Of a stretch of 64,000 bases of DNA, positions 17,831-26,324 are shown one piece after another; positions within the stretch are counted from its first letter, which is position 1; each line of letters opens with the position of its first letter. Under the pieces are notes generated by a model. That model searched no databases and was not told the origin of the DNA. It saw nothing but the letters and a program-made list of their open reading frames with translations. Position numbers and translations under genes: made by a program. The stretch covers positions 620,001-684,000 of the forward strand of contig CBDATG010000003.1 of NCBI GenBank assembly GCA_965200145.1, read 5' to 3'. Source of the stretch: CBDATG01 sp965200145. Its GTDB lineage: Bacteria; Chloroflexota; Dehalococcoidia; Lucifugimonadales; Lucifugimonadaceae.

Positions 17831-18954
17831 CTTCTTGGGTCGAAAGCCACAACAACGCGATGGGTTTCTCAGACGATGCCATGCGAGCGAAACGGCGCGG
17901 ACACCATGATGATGCCCGCGAGTTGTTTGAGAAGGCACTTTCTTCCGAGCGTGAGGCCTTGAAACTGATGGAGGGGGTCGTGGATGAGCCGATATATTCC
18001 ACGATGTACCGTAGTGCGGCCACCCTGGCATTAGACTGCGAACGTTACCGACTCGCCGAGCAACTGGCTTACACGGCTCTGGCGGGCGACCCGCCTGGGT
18101 ACTTAGTTTCGGAACTGAAAGACGTAGCTGACCAAGCGAGGCTCTACACTGACCCTTCGCGTGATGGGAATGAGTTAAGAGAAGACGAAATAAACGTCGC
18201 CATATCGGGCGAGGTGGTTAAGCCCGGTCTGGCACCGTGGTCCGATTTCGTACCTAGGTTGATTGGCGTTCGTAGCTTGCTCAGCCGTATATGGGACTTC
18301 GTAGACGAACATGAACACAGCGATTTGAGCGGTGCCCGGCCCGACGGAGCCTCGATCATGATCGGCACGCTTGAGCCAGGAAGCATAGCAGTGAAGATGA
18401 GGATTGGTGAACCTGGCCAGGAGAGGCTGCCCGGTATCGGTGGGTCGGGCGAAGTGATAAAGAAGACCTTACAAACCATCAAAGCAGTCAACGAGTCCGA
18501 CGATTCCGAGCTTACCAGCTTGATTCCAATCGAAGCTTACAGACGCAAGTTCATCAATCTCGTTAAAGACATTGCTCCAGATGGGAGACGAGTTTCACAG
18601 GTTAGATTCGCAGGAGTCGTTGATGGCAAGGAGGTTCAAGTTCCCTTGAGGCGTACTAAGGCGAGTTTCAATGTGCGAACTCGCACAACGCCAGAAGCTC
18701 GACATAAAACCATCGTTGGTCGTTTGCGATACGCGGACGGTTTCCGCAAGCTTGGTGATCAGATCAAGATAATTGACAAAAATGGCGAAGCTTGTCAAGT
18801 CGTAGTTCGGTCAGGGGAGATTGATGGAATCGTAGACCAGTGGTGGGATAAGTGGGTTGAGGCAAAGTGTATCCAAGAGGGCGAGACTCTGACATTGGAG
18901 TCAATCGATAAGGCTGACATCCCTCCAATCACCACGGATGAGATGGGTTGCTAA
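17827..18954 (+). CDS. TPR-like accessory protein, paralogue 3
   Basis: 375 residues. The ATG overlaps the stop of the upstream gene by four bases. It shares the family layout of the genes at 11534 and 12768: AMRAKRRGHHDDARELFEKA, SAATLALDCERYRLAEQLA, ALAGDPPGYLVSEL, then SIAVKMRIGEPG, YRRKFINLVKDIAPDGRR and IVGRLRYADGF. It is the most diverged of the three. The C-terminal PAGMMDDIVRPLW motif is replaced by RSGEIDGIVDQWW. Its coupling to a small nuclease-like gene, which the other two lack, suggests this is the complete two-gene form of the system. Function unknown. Confidence 0.65.
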   Translation: MTSWVESHNNAMGFSDDAMRAKRRGHHDDARELFEKALSSEREALKLMEGVVDEPIYSTMYRSAATLALDCERYRLAEQLAYTALAGDPPGYLVSELKDVADQARLYTDPSRDGNELREDEINVAISGEVVKPGLAPWSDFVPRLIGVRSLLSRIWDFVDEHEHSDLSGARPDGASIMIGTLEPGSIAVKMRIGEPGQERLPGIGGSGEVIKKTLQTIKAVNESDDSELTSLIPIEAYRRKFINLVKDIAPDGRRVSQVRFAGVVDGKEVQVPLRRTKASFNVRTRTTPEARHKTIVGRLRYADGFRKLGDQIKIIDKNGEACQVVVRSGEIDGIVDQWWDKWVEAKCIQEGETLTLESIDKADIPPITTDEMGC

Positions 18955-19032
18955 TACGCCAGGGTCGGCACGAACACCGCATCCGCGCCGTGCCTGCAGA
19001 CGGGTCAAGGTGCCGTCCCCAAGTCCCGCGTC

Positions 19033-19062
19033 GAAATCGCCGCATCCCTGCTCGGCGCGGGC
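19033..19062 (+). other. Possible relic of the rpe 5' end
   Basis: The stretch CCGCATCCCTGCTCGGCGC (about 19039-19057) differs from the start of rpe (21308-21326) at one position in 19. It encodes ASLLGA in the same orientation. The two sites flank the TcmP/Gp37 pair. It may mark a duplication at the insertion site of that pair, or may be chance. Confidence 0.25.
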
Positions 19063-19148
19063 AATCTCGACGGATGACCTAGCGCGGCCGTAACGCCCCG
19101 TATAGGCGTGAACGACACGAGGTTCGCGGCCTCACCCGCGAGCCACCC

Positions 19149-20273
19149 CTAAATCAACCGACCCTCCTGCGCTGTCTTCCCCGAGAAGCTGACCTGCGTG
19201 CCATCCGTTGCGAACCCGGGACTGCCCGCCCTGCGACGCACCTCGATCACGCCGGCTTCTTCCATTGGGGCTAGAGCTCTTGACCTCAGGTGTCCGCTGT
19301 GGAAGAGCGTCGCATCGGACATGACGAAGTCCTCTATTTCGGCCACGGGGATCCAGCCCTTCCCGTGGAACCTGTCTGCTAGCTGCCTCTGGAGCATGTC
19401 GTAGTCGATGATCTGCTCTCCGAATGCGATCTGGTTCTGGTTGCCGCCGACGAATCGGTAATCTCCGTTGGGAGCTGCCCTCCACATCGCCTTTTTCATC
19501 TCGTCCGAGCCCTTTGTTGACTTCGTCGCGTAGATGATGACGTAGTAGTTCTGTCGGTCTTCTTTGTCGACTGCGAAGTGCAGTAGTTGTGTCGCTCCGG
19601 CCGCCCTGAGTCCGGACTTGTAGAGGTCAACGAAAAAGGAGAACTTGGCGTCTCCGTCGACGATGTCTCTTCCCGCGCGCCACTCATCAGAGCCGAACAG
19701 GTCGGTAAACACCGATTCGTACTGCGGCGCAGTGGTGAATCGATTCACCGTGTCGTACATGAAAGTGAAGTAGATTTCCGCCTTCGGGTTCTGCAGGATG
19801 CGCTGGACGGTTGACATGGGCGTGTCACGTACACCGAACGGATCGATCATGACCAGGGCAGGTTCCAGGGCCTGTTGCTGGATGTCCAGCTGGTCGAGCA
19901 CCTTTGTCATCCTGTCGTCGAAAGTGCCATGGTAGGTGTTGCAGGTCGCATTCGGAGGCAAGTGGTACTCCTCTCTAGCGAGGACAGACTTGAGATGCAT
20001 GTACCGATCAAAGTCCGCTTCGATGAACTCGAATGCCATGCTACCCGTTGCACCTGCGAAGCGCGAGAAATTGAGGAATCTGGTCAACGCAATCAAGGGC
20101 GATCCCAGTTCCCATTCCTGATACTCCCCAGGTCCGGCGAATGCGTCAACATATAGGATGCGCTCGTTTGACCGTAGCATGATGGGTAACCACGCGTCCA
20201 AGTAGTGGCGTAACACCATGTGCTTGCCTTTCGTGTGAGGCTCTATCGGCCATACCGTCGTTTCAGGTGGCAT
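19149..20273 (-). CDS. tcmP: Three-Cys-motif partner protein TcmP
   Basis: About 374 residues from the ATG at 20273, which has an AAAGGAG ribosome site (20281-20289) and overlaps the gp37-like stop by 11 bases. A start at 20324 would add unlike residues. Family hallmarks near the N-terminus are WPIEPHTKGKHMVLRHYLDA and ILYVDAFAGPGEYQ, a nucleotide- or SAM-binding-like glycine loop. Further on are ALVMIDPFG and PKAEIYFTFMYD. TcmP proteins co-occur with Gp37/Gp68-type three-cysteine proteins, as here. The biochemical role is not established. Phage and mobile-element contexts suggest DNA or RNA modification. The C-terminus looks like a winged-helix segment (GHLRSRALAPMEEAGVIEVR). Confidence 0.85.
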   Translation of the reverse strand: MPPETTVWPIEPHTKGKHMVLRHYLDAWLPIMLRSNERILYVDAFAGPGEYQEWELGSPLIALTRFLNFSRFAGATGSMAFEFIEADFDRYMHLKSVLAREEYHLPPNATCNTYHGTFDDRMTKVLDQLDIQQQALEPALVMIDPFGVRDTPMSTVQRILQNPKAEIYFTFMYDTVNRFTTAPQYESVFTDLFGSDEWRAGRDIVDGDAKFSFFVDLYKSGLRAAGATQLLHFAVDKEDRQNYYVIIYATKSTKGSDEMKKAMWRAAPNGDYRFVGGNQNQIAFGEQIIDYDMLQRQLADRFHGKGWIPVAEIEDFVMSDATLFHSGHLRSRALAPMEEAGVIEVRRRAGSPGFATDGTQVSFSGKTAQEGRLI

Positions 20274-21027
20274 ATTGGTGCTCCTTTGGTTGCTCAAACC
20301 ATGTCTCGCCGTCCAAGACGGCATCAGTACCGCTGCGCTTGCCTCTGCGGCCGCCTAGCTGCTTCAGGAAGAATGGCACGCCAGCGGATGTAGCGTCGTC
20401 GCGCAGCTTGCGTGCCCATTCGAGTTGCATCGGTCTGGCGCGCACGCCGCTCTCGCCGCCGGTGATGACCCACTGGAGCGCGCCTCTGTTCAACCATGGG
20501 CTCAGGTCGACCTCTTCCAGTAGCGGCTCGGCGGACACGAACCTGACCGCCGCCGGGATGCGCGATAGCACTTCGATCCGCGGTGCGTATTTCTGGCTCT
20601 CTACCGACGTCCCGATCCAGACGCGCTCTGGCCACTCATCGTCGTACTCGCTCCCGTACTGTTTCCACCAACCCACTGCGAGCCCTGGTCGTTTGGTCAA
20701 CACCTGAAAGATGTGTCCGTGTTCACTTGACGCTTGCAACATGACCTTGAACACGTCGTTGATGAAGCTGAACGGGACAGACGGATGGAACAGATCCGAC
20801 ATGCTGTTGACGAAGACTCGGCGTTTGCGCTTCCATGTGAGCGGTGCGTGCAACCTGTCAGGAAACACCTGTACCACATCAGGTGCAGACTCGTAACCCG
20901 GCACACCCATGCCGTGCAGACGCGGGTATAAGGCGAACATGTAGCAGTTGTCGCAACCGGGCGATACCCGCGTGCAACCAGTGACCGGGTTCCAGGTCTC
21001 GTCTGTCCATTCGATAGTTGAAGGCAT
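20263..21027 (-). CDS. Phage Gp37/Gp68 family (DUF5131) three-Cys protein
   Basis: 254 residues, ATG at 21027. The N-terminal signature WNPVTGCTRVSPGCDNCY carries the three cysteines (about residues 18, 25 and 28) that define the family and resemble an iron-sulfur ligand set. The typical WIGTSVESQKYAPRI, RFVSAEPLLEEVDL and WVITGGESGVRARPM follow, the last two resembling radical-SAM barrel strands. It is transcribed before tcmP with an 11-base overlap, so the two are translationally linked. Function is undetermined. The pair behaves like a mobile two-gene unit. The upstream sequence (21030-21060) is AT-rich, unlike the surroundings. Confidence 0.85.
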   Translation of the reverse strand: MPSTIEWTDETWNPVTGCTRVSPGCDNCYMFALYPRLHGMGVPGYESAPDVVQVFPDRLHAPLTWKRKRRVFVNSMSDLFHPSVPFSFINDVFKVMLQASSEHGHIFQVLTKRPGLAVGWWKQYGSEYDDEWPERVWIGTSVESQKYAPRIEVLSRIPAAVRFVSAEPLLEEVDLSPWLNRGALQWVITGGESGVRARPMQLEWARKLRDDATSAGVPFFLKQLGGRRGKRSGTDAVLDGETWFEQPKEHQYAT

Positions 21028-21139
21028 GGCGGTTTACATGATATATATGTTGTATAACATTGTCAAGTCGAGATGTAAAAAATGCAGGAGGAACTTGGGG
21101 ACGTGCGTGAAGCTCACATAGCAGTTGGCATGATCATTC

Positions 21140-21163
21140 GGGCGGTTCACGAACCGCCCCTAC
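21140..21163. repeat. Palindromic REP-like element
   Basis: GGGCGGTTCACGAACCGCCC plus CTAC is a near-perfect palindrome. It belongs to the same family as the cluster at 30461-30940 and lies between gp37 and rpe. Confidence 0.8.
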
Positions 21164-21287
21164 GCCGTGGCGCATCCCAGGCGCGCGCGGTCGCAACTGG
21201 CGCGGAGCCATCGCATACACGCCCGCCGTCCGCGTTCATAGAATCCCATACACATACGCGCTCCGCACCACGACCGCCCACCTCCTC

Positions 21288-21956
21288 ATGACCCAAACCA
21301 AGATATCCGCATCCCTCCTCGGCGCAGACTTCGGACACCTCGCAGACTCTGTGGCGGCCGTTGAGGCTGCCGGGATTGACGAGATACACTTCGACATGAT
21401 GGACGGACGCTTTGTGCCTAACATCAGCTTCGGGGAGCCAGTGTTGGAGGCGGTGAATGGCATGACAGATTTGCCCATTGATGTTCACATGATGTTGCAC
21501 AACCCTGACCTGCATGTTCCGCGGGTGGCGGACGCCGGCGCGGACATTATGACTGTGCATGTTGAGACTACTACGGACATCTCTTGGGTTGTTGATGTGA
21601 TATCGCAGTGCGGCGTGCGACCTGCGGTTGCGTTCAGCCCTGACACACCAGTCTCCGAGGTGCGCCGTGTGGCAGATAGGGTGGACAGGATACTCGTGAT
21701 GACGGTAGAGCCGGGCTTTGGCGGGCAGTCGTTCCTGCGGGAGACGCTTACCAAGCTGCCAGATGTGCTGGAGATATATGAGCAGCTGGGTTACGGGCCG
21801 CCGGAGCTGGCGGTTGACGGCGGCATCAATCCTGACACTATCGGCTTGGCGGCGGTTGCCGGTGCGACTACGTTCATCTCTGGGTCGGGTATCTTCAGCC
21901 ATCCTGACGGCATCGCGGCGGGCTTGGCGGCTGAGCGAGCGGCAGTTGGGGGTTGA
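21288..21956 (+). CDS. rpe: Ribulose-phosphate 3-epimerase
   Basis: 222 residues, the normal length. It interconverts ribulose-5-phosphate and xylulose-5-phosphate in the pentose phosphate pathway. It is a TIM barrel with KISASLLGADFGHL, the metal-ligand strand IHFDMMDGRFVPNISFG, DVHMM, MTVEPGFGGQSF and LAVDGGINPD in order. ATG at 21288 puts the first strand at residue 4, as usual. No clear ribosome site is visible. Its stop lies in a copy of the dispersed 40 bp repeat that also covers the start of nth. Confidence 0.95.
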   Translation: MTQTKISASLLGADFGHLADSVAAVEAAGIDEIHFDMMDGRFVPNISFGEPVLEAVNGMTDLPIDVHMMLHNPDLHVPRVADAGADIMTVHVETTTDISWVVDVISQCGVRPAVAFSPDTPVSEVRRVADRVDRILVMTVEPGFGGQSFLRETLTKLPDVLEIYEQLGYGPPELAVDGGINPDTIGLAAVAGATTFISGSGIFSHPDGIAAGLAAERAAVGG

Positions 21957-21988
21957 CAGGGATAGGCAGGATGATGTCAGGATATAGG
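21950..21988 (+). repeat. Dispersed 40 bp repeat spanning rpe stop and nth start
   Basis: The sequence fits the consensus GGGATTAACAGGGATRNGC then AGGATANNGCAGGATAGGGG seen about a dozen times in the window. Here it contributes the rpe stop and the first codons of nth (MMSGYRG), so it has become partly coding. Confidence 0.7.
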
Positions 21989-22627
21989 GGGATTATTGAG
22001 CGGCTTTCGGGGTGCTATGGTTTGTTTGAGCAGGTGCCTCGGTATGGCGCGTTGGATGAGCTGATCTTCACGGTGTTGACGCAGCACACATCGGATGTGA
22101 ATGCCGAGCGGGCGTTCGATCGGTTGCGGCGGGAGATACCGTCTTGGCGGGCTGTCATGGTAGCGACCGATGCCGAGATTGCGGCGGCGATACATCATGG
22201 CGGGATGGCTAACCAGAAGTCAGTTCGCATCAAGGCGATACTGCGTGCCATTGACGCAGAACGCGGCGAGCTGAGTATCGACTTCCTGCGCGATTGGGAG
22301 TTGGAGGATGCACGTCGGTGGCTGATGGCATTGCCGGGGGTTGGTCCCAAGACTGCCGCCGTAGTGATGTCGTTTGCTCTTGGGATGCCTGCGTTTCCGG
22401 TCGATACGCATATCCATCGCGTGTCGCTGCGTCTGGGGCTCATTCCGCCGGGGACATCTGCGGACGATGCCCATGCGCTGATGGAATCGGCGACGGATGC
22501 CGGCGACAGGTTCCAGTTGCACATGCAGCTAATCACGCACGGTCGACAGGTATGCAAGGCGCGTCGTCCGCTGTGCGGCGAGTGTGTGCTCGCAGCGGAT
22601 TGCCCATCATCCACAGTGCATGTTTGA
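21971..22627 (+). CDS. nth: Endonuclease III-type DNA glycosylase/AP lyase
   Basis: About 218 residues. It excises oxidised pyrimidines and nicks abasic sites. The helix-hairpin-helix LMALPGVGPKTAAVV has the catalytic Lys (about residue 126), and VDTHIHR carries the catalytic Asp (about 144). The C-terminal C-x6-C-x2-C-x5-C (CKARRPLCGECVLAADC) binds a 4Fe-4S cluster. Start codons ATG at 21971 or 21974 are plausible. TTG at 21953 overlaps the rpe stop. The N-terminal few residues come from an inserted repeat, so the ancestral start may have been lost or moved. Confidence 0.9.
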   Translation: MMSGYRGIIERLSGCYGLFEQVPRYGALDELIFTVLTQHTSDVNAERAFDRLRREIPSWRAVMVATDAEIAAAIHHGGMANQKSVRIKAILRAIDAERGELSIDFLRDWELEDARRWLMALPGVGPKTAAVVMSFALGMPAFPVDTHIHRVSLRLGLIPPGTSADDAHALMESATDAGDRFQLHMQLITHGRQVCKARRPLCGECVLAADCPSSTVHV

Positions 22628-22771
22628 GTTTATCGGTCGTCGGTCCACAGGTTGCCGAGTTCGATTAGTCTCTCACAGTTATCGGTAGCGTTTAGGATTA
22701 GCGCAGCACGGGTTGCCCGGTGCGCGTCGGCGAGTTTGTGAGCTCACGTTGGCAGAGATAGGAGTTGACAC

Positions 22772-23950
22772 ATGAAGGTCGTATCTGTAGAAGTGACAAA
22801 GATGAATTACCCGCGCATCAAGCCGGTTACGGTGCCGCGGGCCGGTGCATCGCGTGGCGAGACTAATCTGCAAGCCACACCCTTGCGGCGATACATCCGG
22901 AACGGAGTGTCAGGCGGTTCGTTGACCATGCCGCCCGGTAATCGTGACGTTGGATGCGTCGTCACGCTTGAGGATGGCACATGGGGCTTCGGTTTCACAG
23001 ACCACGGACGGGTTACAGCGGCGATGATCGAGGATTTCCTTGCGCCGATGGTTGTAGGGCGCGATGTGTTTTCTACGGAGACTACCTATGACTTGATGGT
23101 GCGCGCATGTTCGGGCTTCGGCTCAAACTCGCTGGTCGCATATGCCATAGCCGCCGTGGACTTGGCGTTGTGGGATGCCAAGGGTAAGGTGTTGGATCGC
23201 CCAGTCTACGCGCTGTTGGGCGGTAGCACGGAGGCGTTGAAGCCGCTGTACTCGACTGGTAACGATACGGACTGGCAGGTTGAGCTGGGATTCCAGAACT
23301 TCAAGCGGTTCAGCCCTTACGGTCCGAGCGACGGGATCAAGGGCATCAATCGGCTTGAGGAAGAGATAGCGCAGACACGTGAGTTGGTTGGACCGGACGC
23401 GGAGCTGATGCTGGACTTCTGGATGGGGCTGGATGTGGAAACCGCGGTGCGGACCGCTGAACGGCTGCGTCCCTACAACCTTAAGTGGCTCGAGGACCTC
23501 TTCCTGCCGGAGACGCTTGATGAGTGGGATAGAGTGCGGGAGCGAGTGCCTTGGCAGACGCTCGCGACGGGCGAGCACTGGTATGGTATCTACCCGTTCT
23601 TCCACGCTGCTCGTGCAGGACTCGTTGACATCTTTCAACCGGACATCCTGTGGGTTGGCGGCATGACACCGTTGGTCAAGATATGCCACATCGCCGAGGG
23701 TGCTGGTCTGTCCGTGATACCGCATGGTAGCGGCGGGACGGCGTATGGACAGCACGCGTGCTACGGCTTATCGGCAGTGCCAATGATTGAGTGCAGTGGT
23801 CCTGTCATGACGGAGCGCGGTGTTCCGCTGCATGAGAAGGATCGTGTGCCGGGAACGGTTGCGCCAGAGCGCGGGAAGTTGCGTCCGACCGACAGCCCAG
23901 GCTTTGGGCTTGAGTTGAAGCGCGAGTGGTTCCCGCCGTTCTTCAGCTGA
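22772..23950 (+). CDS. Enolase-superfamily sugar-acid dehydratase (rhamnonate dehydratase-like)
   Basis: 392 residues, with a ribosome site (AGGAG, about 22760-22764) before the ATG. It has the mandelate racemase/muconate lactonizing layout: an N-terminal capping domain with AVDLALWDAKGKVLDRPVY, then a barrel with metal ligands in ELMLDFWMGLD, WLEDLFLPE and TGEHWYG, and a histidine in VIPHGSGG. The LDFWM and EHWYG spacing recalls L-rhamnonate dehydratase, which dehydrates acid sugars to 2-keto-3-deoxy acids. The exact substrate is uncertain. A second enolase-family gene of another subgroup is at 45380. The product is cytoplasmic, and no sugar transporter is adjacent. Confidence 0.85.
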   Translation: MKVVSVEVTKMNYPRIKPVTVPRAGASRGETNLQATPLRRYIRNGVSGGSLTMPPGNRDVGCVVTLEDGTWGFGFTDHGRVTAAMIEDFLAPMVVGRDVFSTETTYDLMVRACSGFGSNSLVAYAIAAVDLALWDAKGKVLDRPVYALLGGSTEALKPLYSTGNDTDWQVELGFQNFKRFSPYGPSDGIKGINRLEEEIAQTRELVGPDAELMLDFWMGLDVETAVRTAERLRPYNLKWLEDLFLPETLDEWDRVRERVPWQTLATGEHWYGIYPFFHAARAGLVDIFQPDILWVGGMTPLVKICHIAEGAGLSVIPHGSGGTAYGQHACYGLSAVPMIECSGPVMTERGVPLHEKDRVPGTVAPERGKLRPTDSPGFGLELKREWFPPFFS

Positions 23951-23990
23951 TGCTGGCGAGCTGATAGGTCATCAAGCTCCCACAGCGGAG

Positions 23991-25310
23991 TTAGAAGCTC
24001 AGTATCTTCTCGTACGGCGCAGGGTCGCTCACTGGACCTACGGCGGCCATGGCTAGGTGTTTCGCGTCGATGATGTCGTTGGCAACGGCTTGCACATCGT
24101 CCAGCGTTACTGCATCGTAGCGCGCGATACGTTCCTGCAATGTCGCGATGTGATTGCGTTGCATCTCCTGCGTTCCCAGCGAGTTGGCGACCGACCTAGA
24201 GTCTTCCATCCCGAGCATCAGTCTTCCCTTAGCCAGCTCGCGCGCGTCGTTGAGCTCCTGCTCTTCAACGCCGTCGCGCATATTCGCGACCTCGTGGATG
24301 ATGACTGCCAATGCTTCTTCCGCCAACGCCGGCTCCACAGCTGTATCGATATCTAGTACCCCGCAGTCTGACAGGGAGATCGCGGCGGAGCCGATGCTGT
24401 AAACGAGCCCGCGGTTCTCTCTCACCTCTTCGAAGAGCCTGCTGCTCATGCTGCCGCCTAGTATGACAGACATCAGTCGCAGGGCATGCCGTCGCGGGTC
24501 GCTTGCGTTGACACCGTGGAAGGCCATGGCAATGTGCAGCTGCTCCAAGTCGCGATGTTGCAATTTAATGGACGGTCCGCGCAGGGAGTCTTCGTAGGCG
24601 TACATGTCCCGCGGCTCGCCGGCGCGCAGTTCGCCCAGCACCGACGCGGCCTGTGCAACGATGTCATCGTGTTGCACATTGCCCGCAACGCATAGCACGA
24701 TGTTGTCGCCGACATATTGCTGTTCGTGATACCGCACCATCTGGTCGCGCGTGATGGAGTTGACGGTCGCTTCGCTACCGGCTACATCGCGTCCAAGTGG
24801 TTGATCGGGCCAGATAGCGGTGTCCAGTAACATGGAAGTCGTAGCGGCAGGAGAGTCGTGCGCAGCATGGATCTCTTCTAGGACGACGTGCTTCTCCTGA
24901 TTGATGTCGTGCGCTCGGAACAGGGGATGCTGGACGATGTCGGCGAGGACATTGATGCCAGATCGGTAATGCGGCAACGGCATCTTGCACCAGTAGCCGG
25001 TGAACTCGCGATCCGTGAAGGCGTTGAGCACACCGCCCACGGACTCAATCTCGCCGCTGATGTCGCGCGGTTTAGGCCGCGATGGTGTGCCCTTGAAGAG
25101 CATGTGCTCAAAGAGATGTGAGATGCCAGCCTGTTCGTCCGTTTCATATCTGCTACCTGCGCCAACCAGTAGCACCGACGAGACGGCGTTGGTATGCGCC
25201 ATAGTCGAGGTGATGACGCGGATGCCGTTGGGGAGGACTGTGCGCTGATGGTCGCCCGCGATGACGGGGTCAGAGGCGTTGAGGATGTTGCTGGATGGCA
25301 CAGGAAGCAT
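23991..25310 (-). CDS. M16 family zinc peptidase
   Basis: 439 residues with the inverted zinc motif HLFEH (HxxEH) in AGISHLFEHMLFKGT at about residues 65-79 and the third ligand Glu in KHVVLEEIHAAHD (about 141-153). This is the processing-peptidase-like single-module form (YmxG/MPP-beta type), with two similar halves. The second half contains SMSSRLFEEVRENRGLVYSI, the typical R/Y substrate loop. No signal peptide is obvious, so it probably acts in the cytoplasm or at the membrane. It converges with the dehydratase gene (40-base gap). Substrate unknown. Confidence 0.92.
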   Translation of the reverse strand: MLPVPSSNILNASDPVIAGDHQRTVLPNGIRVITSTMAHTNAVSSVLLVGAGSRYETDEQAGISHLFEHMLFKGTPSRPKPRDISGEIESVGGVLNAFTDREFTGYWCKMPLPHYRSGINVLADIVQHPLFRAHDINQEKHVVLEEIHAAHDSPAATTSMLLDTAIWPDQPLGRDVAGSEATVNSITRDQMVRYHEQQYVGDNIVLCVAGNVQHDDIVAQAASVLGELRAGEPRDMYAYEDSLRGPSIKLQHRDLEQLHIAMAFHGVNASDPRRHALRLMSVILGGSMSSRLFEEVRENRGLVYSIGSAAISLSDCGVLDIDTAVEPALAEEALAVIIHEVANMRDGVEEQELNDARELAKGRLMLGMEDSRSVANSLGTQEMQRNHIATLQERIARYDAVTLDDVQAVANDIIDAKHLAMAAVGPVSDPAPYEKILSF

Positions 25311-25370
25311 GTATGCGGAAGCGATGGCGGCGGTCGGCGACAGACAACGAAGAATACCATTCTATCGGAA

Positions 25371-25412
25371 GGGGATTAACAGGGATGCGCAGGATAAGGA
25401 CCCAGGATAGGA
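25371..25412 (+). repeat. Dispersed 40 bp repeat
   Basis: GGGGATTAACAGGGATGCGC followed by two further AGGATA units fits the family consensus. It lies upstream of the M16 gene, between it and the NYN gene. Confidence 0.7.
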
Positions 25413-25437
25413 GGCGCGGTGTGGTCGCAGTTCGTTC

Positions 25438-26121
25438 CTAGTCTTGACCTGATGTAGGGGTTCTGGTTTCCGCTACCCATTCCTCGTAAGAGGGTTTCCG
25501 ATATTCCTTACCAGTTGCGGCATCGATCACGATGTCCGGGAGTGTGCACCTACGTAACATGTCCCAGGTAATCGGGACATGTGCGTCGGTACTCTCAATG
25601 AGCTTCCGTGACACCCTGATGCCAAATGGAACCGGGGGCATTCCGAGGACAATCTGAACGCTATGGACCCGTTCGGAGAGATATCGGAATGCGCCTACGA
25701 AGTCTGTGTCGGCTGTTATGACGACAGCAGTATCGAATCGGTCTTGTGCCGCATCCAAGCACAGATGCGCGGCCAAGTTCGCATCGGTTTCCTTTTCTTC
25801 GAATTGCCTGCCTCCACCTCGCCGAACGAAGCGGCCTAGGATGTTCTCAACTTGTCCATGGATGCTGTTCGCGGTCGTTGCCGCAACCCACGACGCGGGC
25901 CTGAGTTTGCTACCCTCAACATCGCGAGGCCGAGCGGTGAAATGCTTGACATACGCTGTCTCACACCGCTCAGTCGTTCGCTCGGCGATCAGCTCGCCAA
26001 GGGCACGGAGGTCAGTCCAGAGTACGTCAATCCAACCGGCATCGTAGACTCTGTGGAACAGATTATTGCCATCAACAAAAATCGCCACGCGCTTGACATT
26101 CTGATTCGCGTCGTTTATCAT
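25438..26121 (-). CDS. NYN domain protein (LabA/DUF88-like nuclease)
   Basis: About 227 residues from the ATG at 26121. A start at 26166 would run through a terminator hairpin of a small-RNA-like unit and is unlikely. The N-terminal VKRVAIFVDGNNLFH carries the first metal-binding Asp/Asn of the PIN-like NYN fold. DTAVVITADTDFVGAFRYL (about residue 125-145) has the remaining acidic cluster. The family includes RNases and LabA-type regulators. The start codon lies inside the -10 element of a promoter firing in the opposite direction. No partner gene is adjacent. Confidence 0.85.
   Translation of the reverse strand: MINDANQNVKRVAIFVDGNNLFHRVYDAGWIDVLWTDLRALGELIAERTTERCETAYVKHFTARPRDVEGSKLRPASWVAATTANSIHGQVENILGRFVRRGGGRQFEEKETDANLAAHLCLDAAQDRFDTAVVITADTDFVGAFRYLSERVHSVQIVLGMPPVPFGIRVSRKLIESTDAHVPITWDMLRRCTLPDIVIDAATGKEYRKPSYEEWVAETRTPTSGQD
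26093..26121 (+). promoter_or_regulatory. Strong sigma70-type promoter of small RNA unit 1
   Basis: TTGACA (26093-26098), a 17-base spacer and TATCAT (26116-26121) form a near-consensus promoter on the plus strand. It reads away from the NYN gene and overlaps its first codons. A transcript would begin near 26128 and meet a strong terminator about 60 bases later. Confidence 0.65.
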
Positions 26122-26127
26122 GGGAAT

Positions 26128-26191
26128 TACCAATCTTGGCGGCCTGCTCGTCAAGACACCGCCCATCCTCTGAGATGGGCGGTTTTCTTTT
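26128..26191 (+). ncRNA. Candidate small RNA, unit 1
   Basis: About 64 nt between a near-consensus promoter and an intrinsic terminator: CCGCCCATC (26159-26167), loop CTCTGA, GATGGGCGG (26174-26182), then TTTTCTTTT. The 5' part (TTGGCGGCCTGCTCGTCAAG) is conserved with unit 2 at 26325. Its GGCGG can pair with the CCGCC of the terminator's left arm, so an alternative antiterminated fold is possible. No plus-strand gene follows, which argues against a classical leader. The ends are inferred from promoter and U-tract positions. Confidence 0.55.
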
Positions 26192-26324
26192 GCCTTGTGT
26201 TGATAGCCTACGCCATACGTGGCGTTCGCGTTGGCAATGTGTCATATGGCCGGGCGTGTCTCAAGAGGTTCATGGCAACGGAAACGCGTTTGCTTTGTGT
26301 CGCACGTTGATGTATCATTAAGGT

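Noticed and set aside
26122..26166. N-terminal extension of the NYN protein
   Set aside because: It would translate through the hairpin of the small-RNA unit. A similar start-like string also occurs in unit 2 without a gene.
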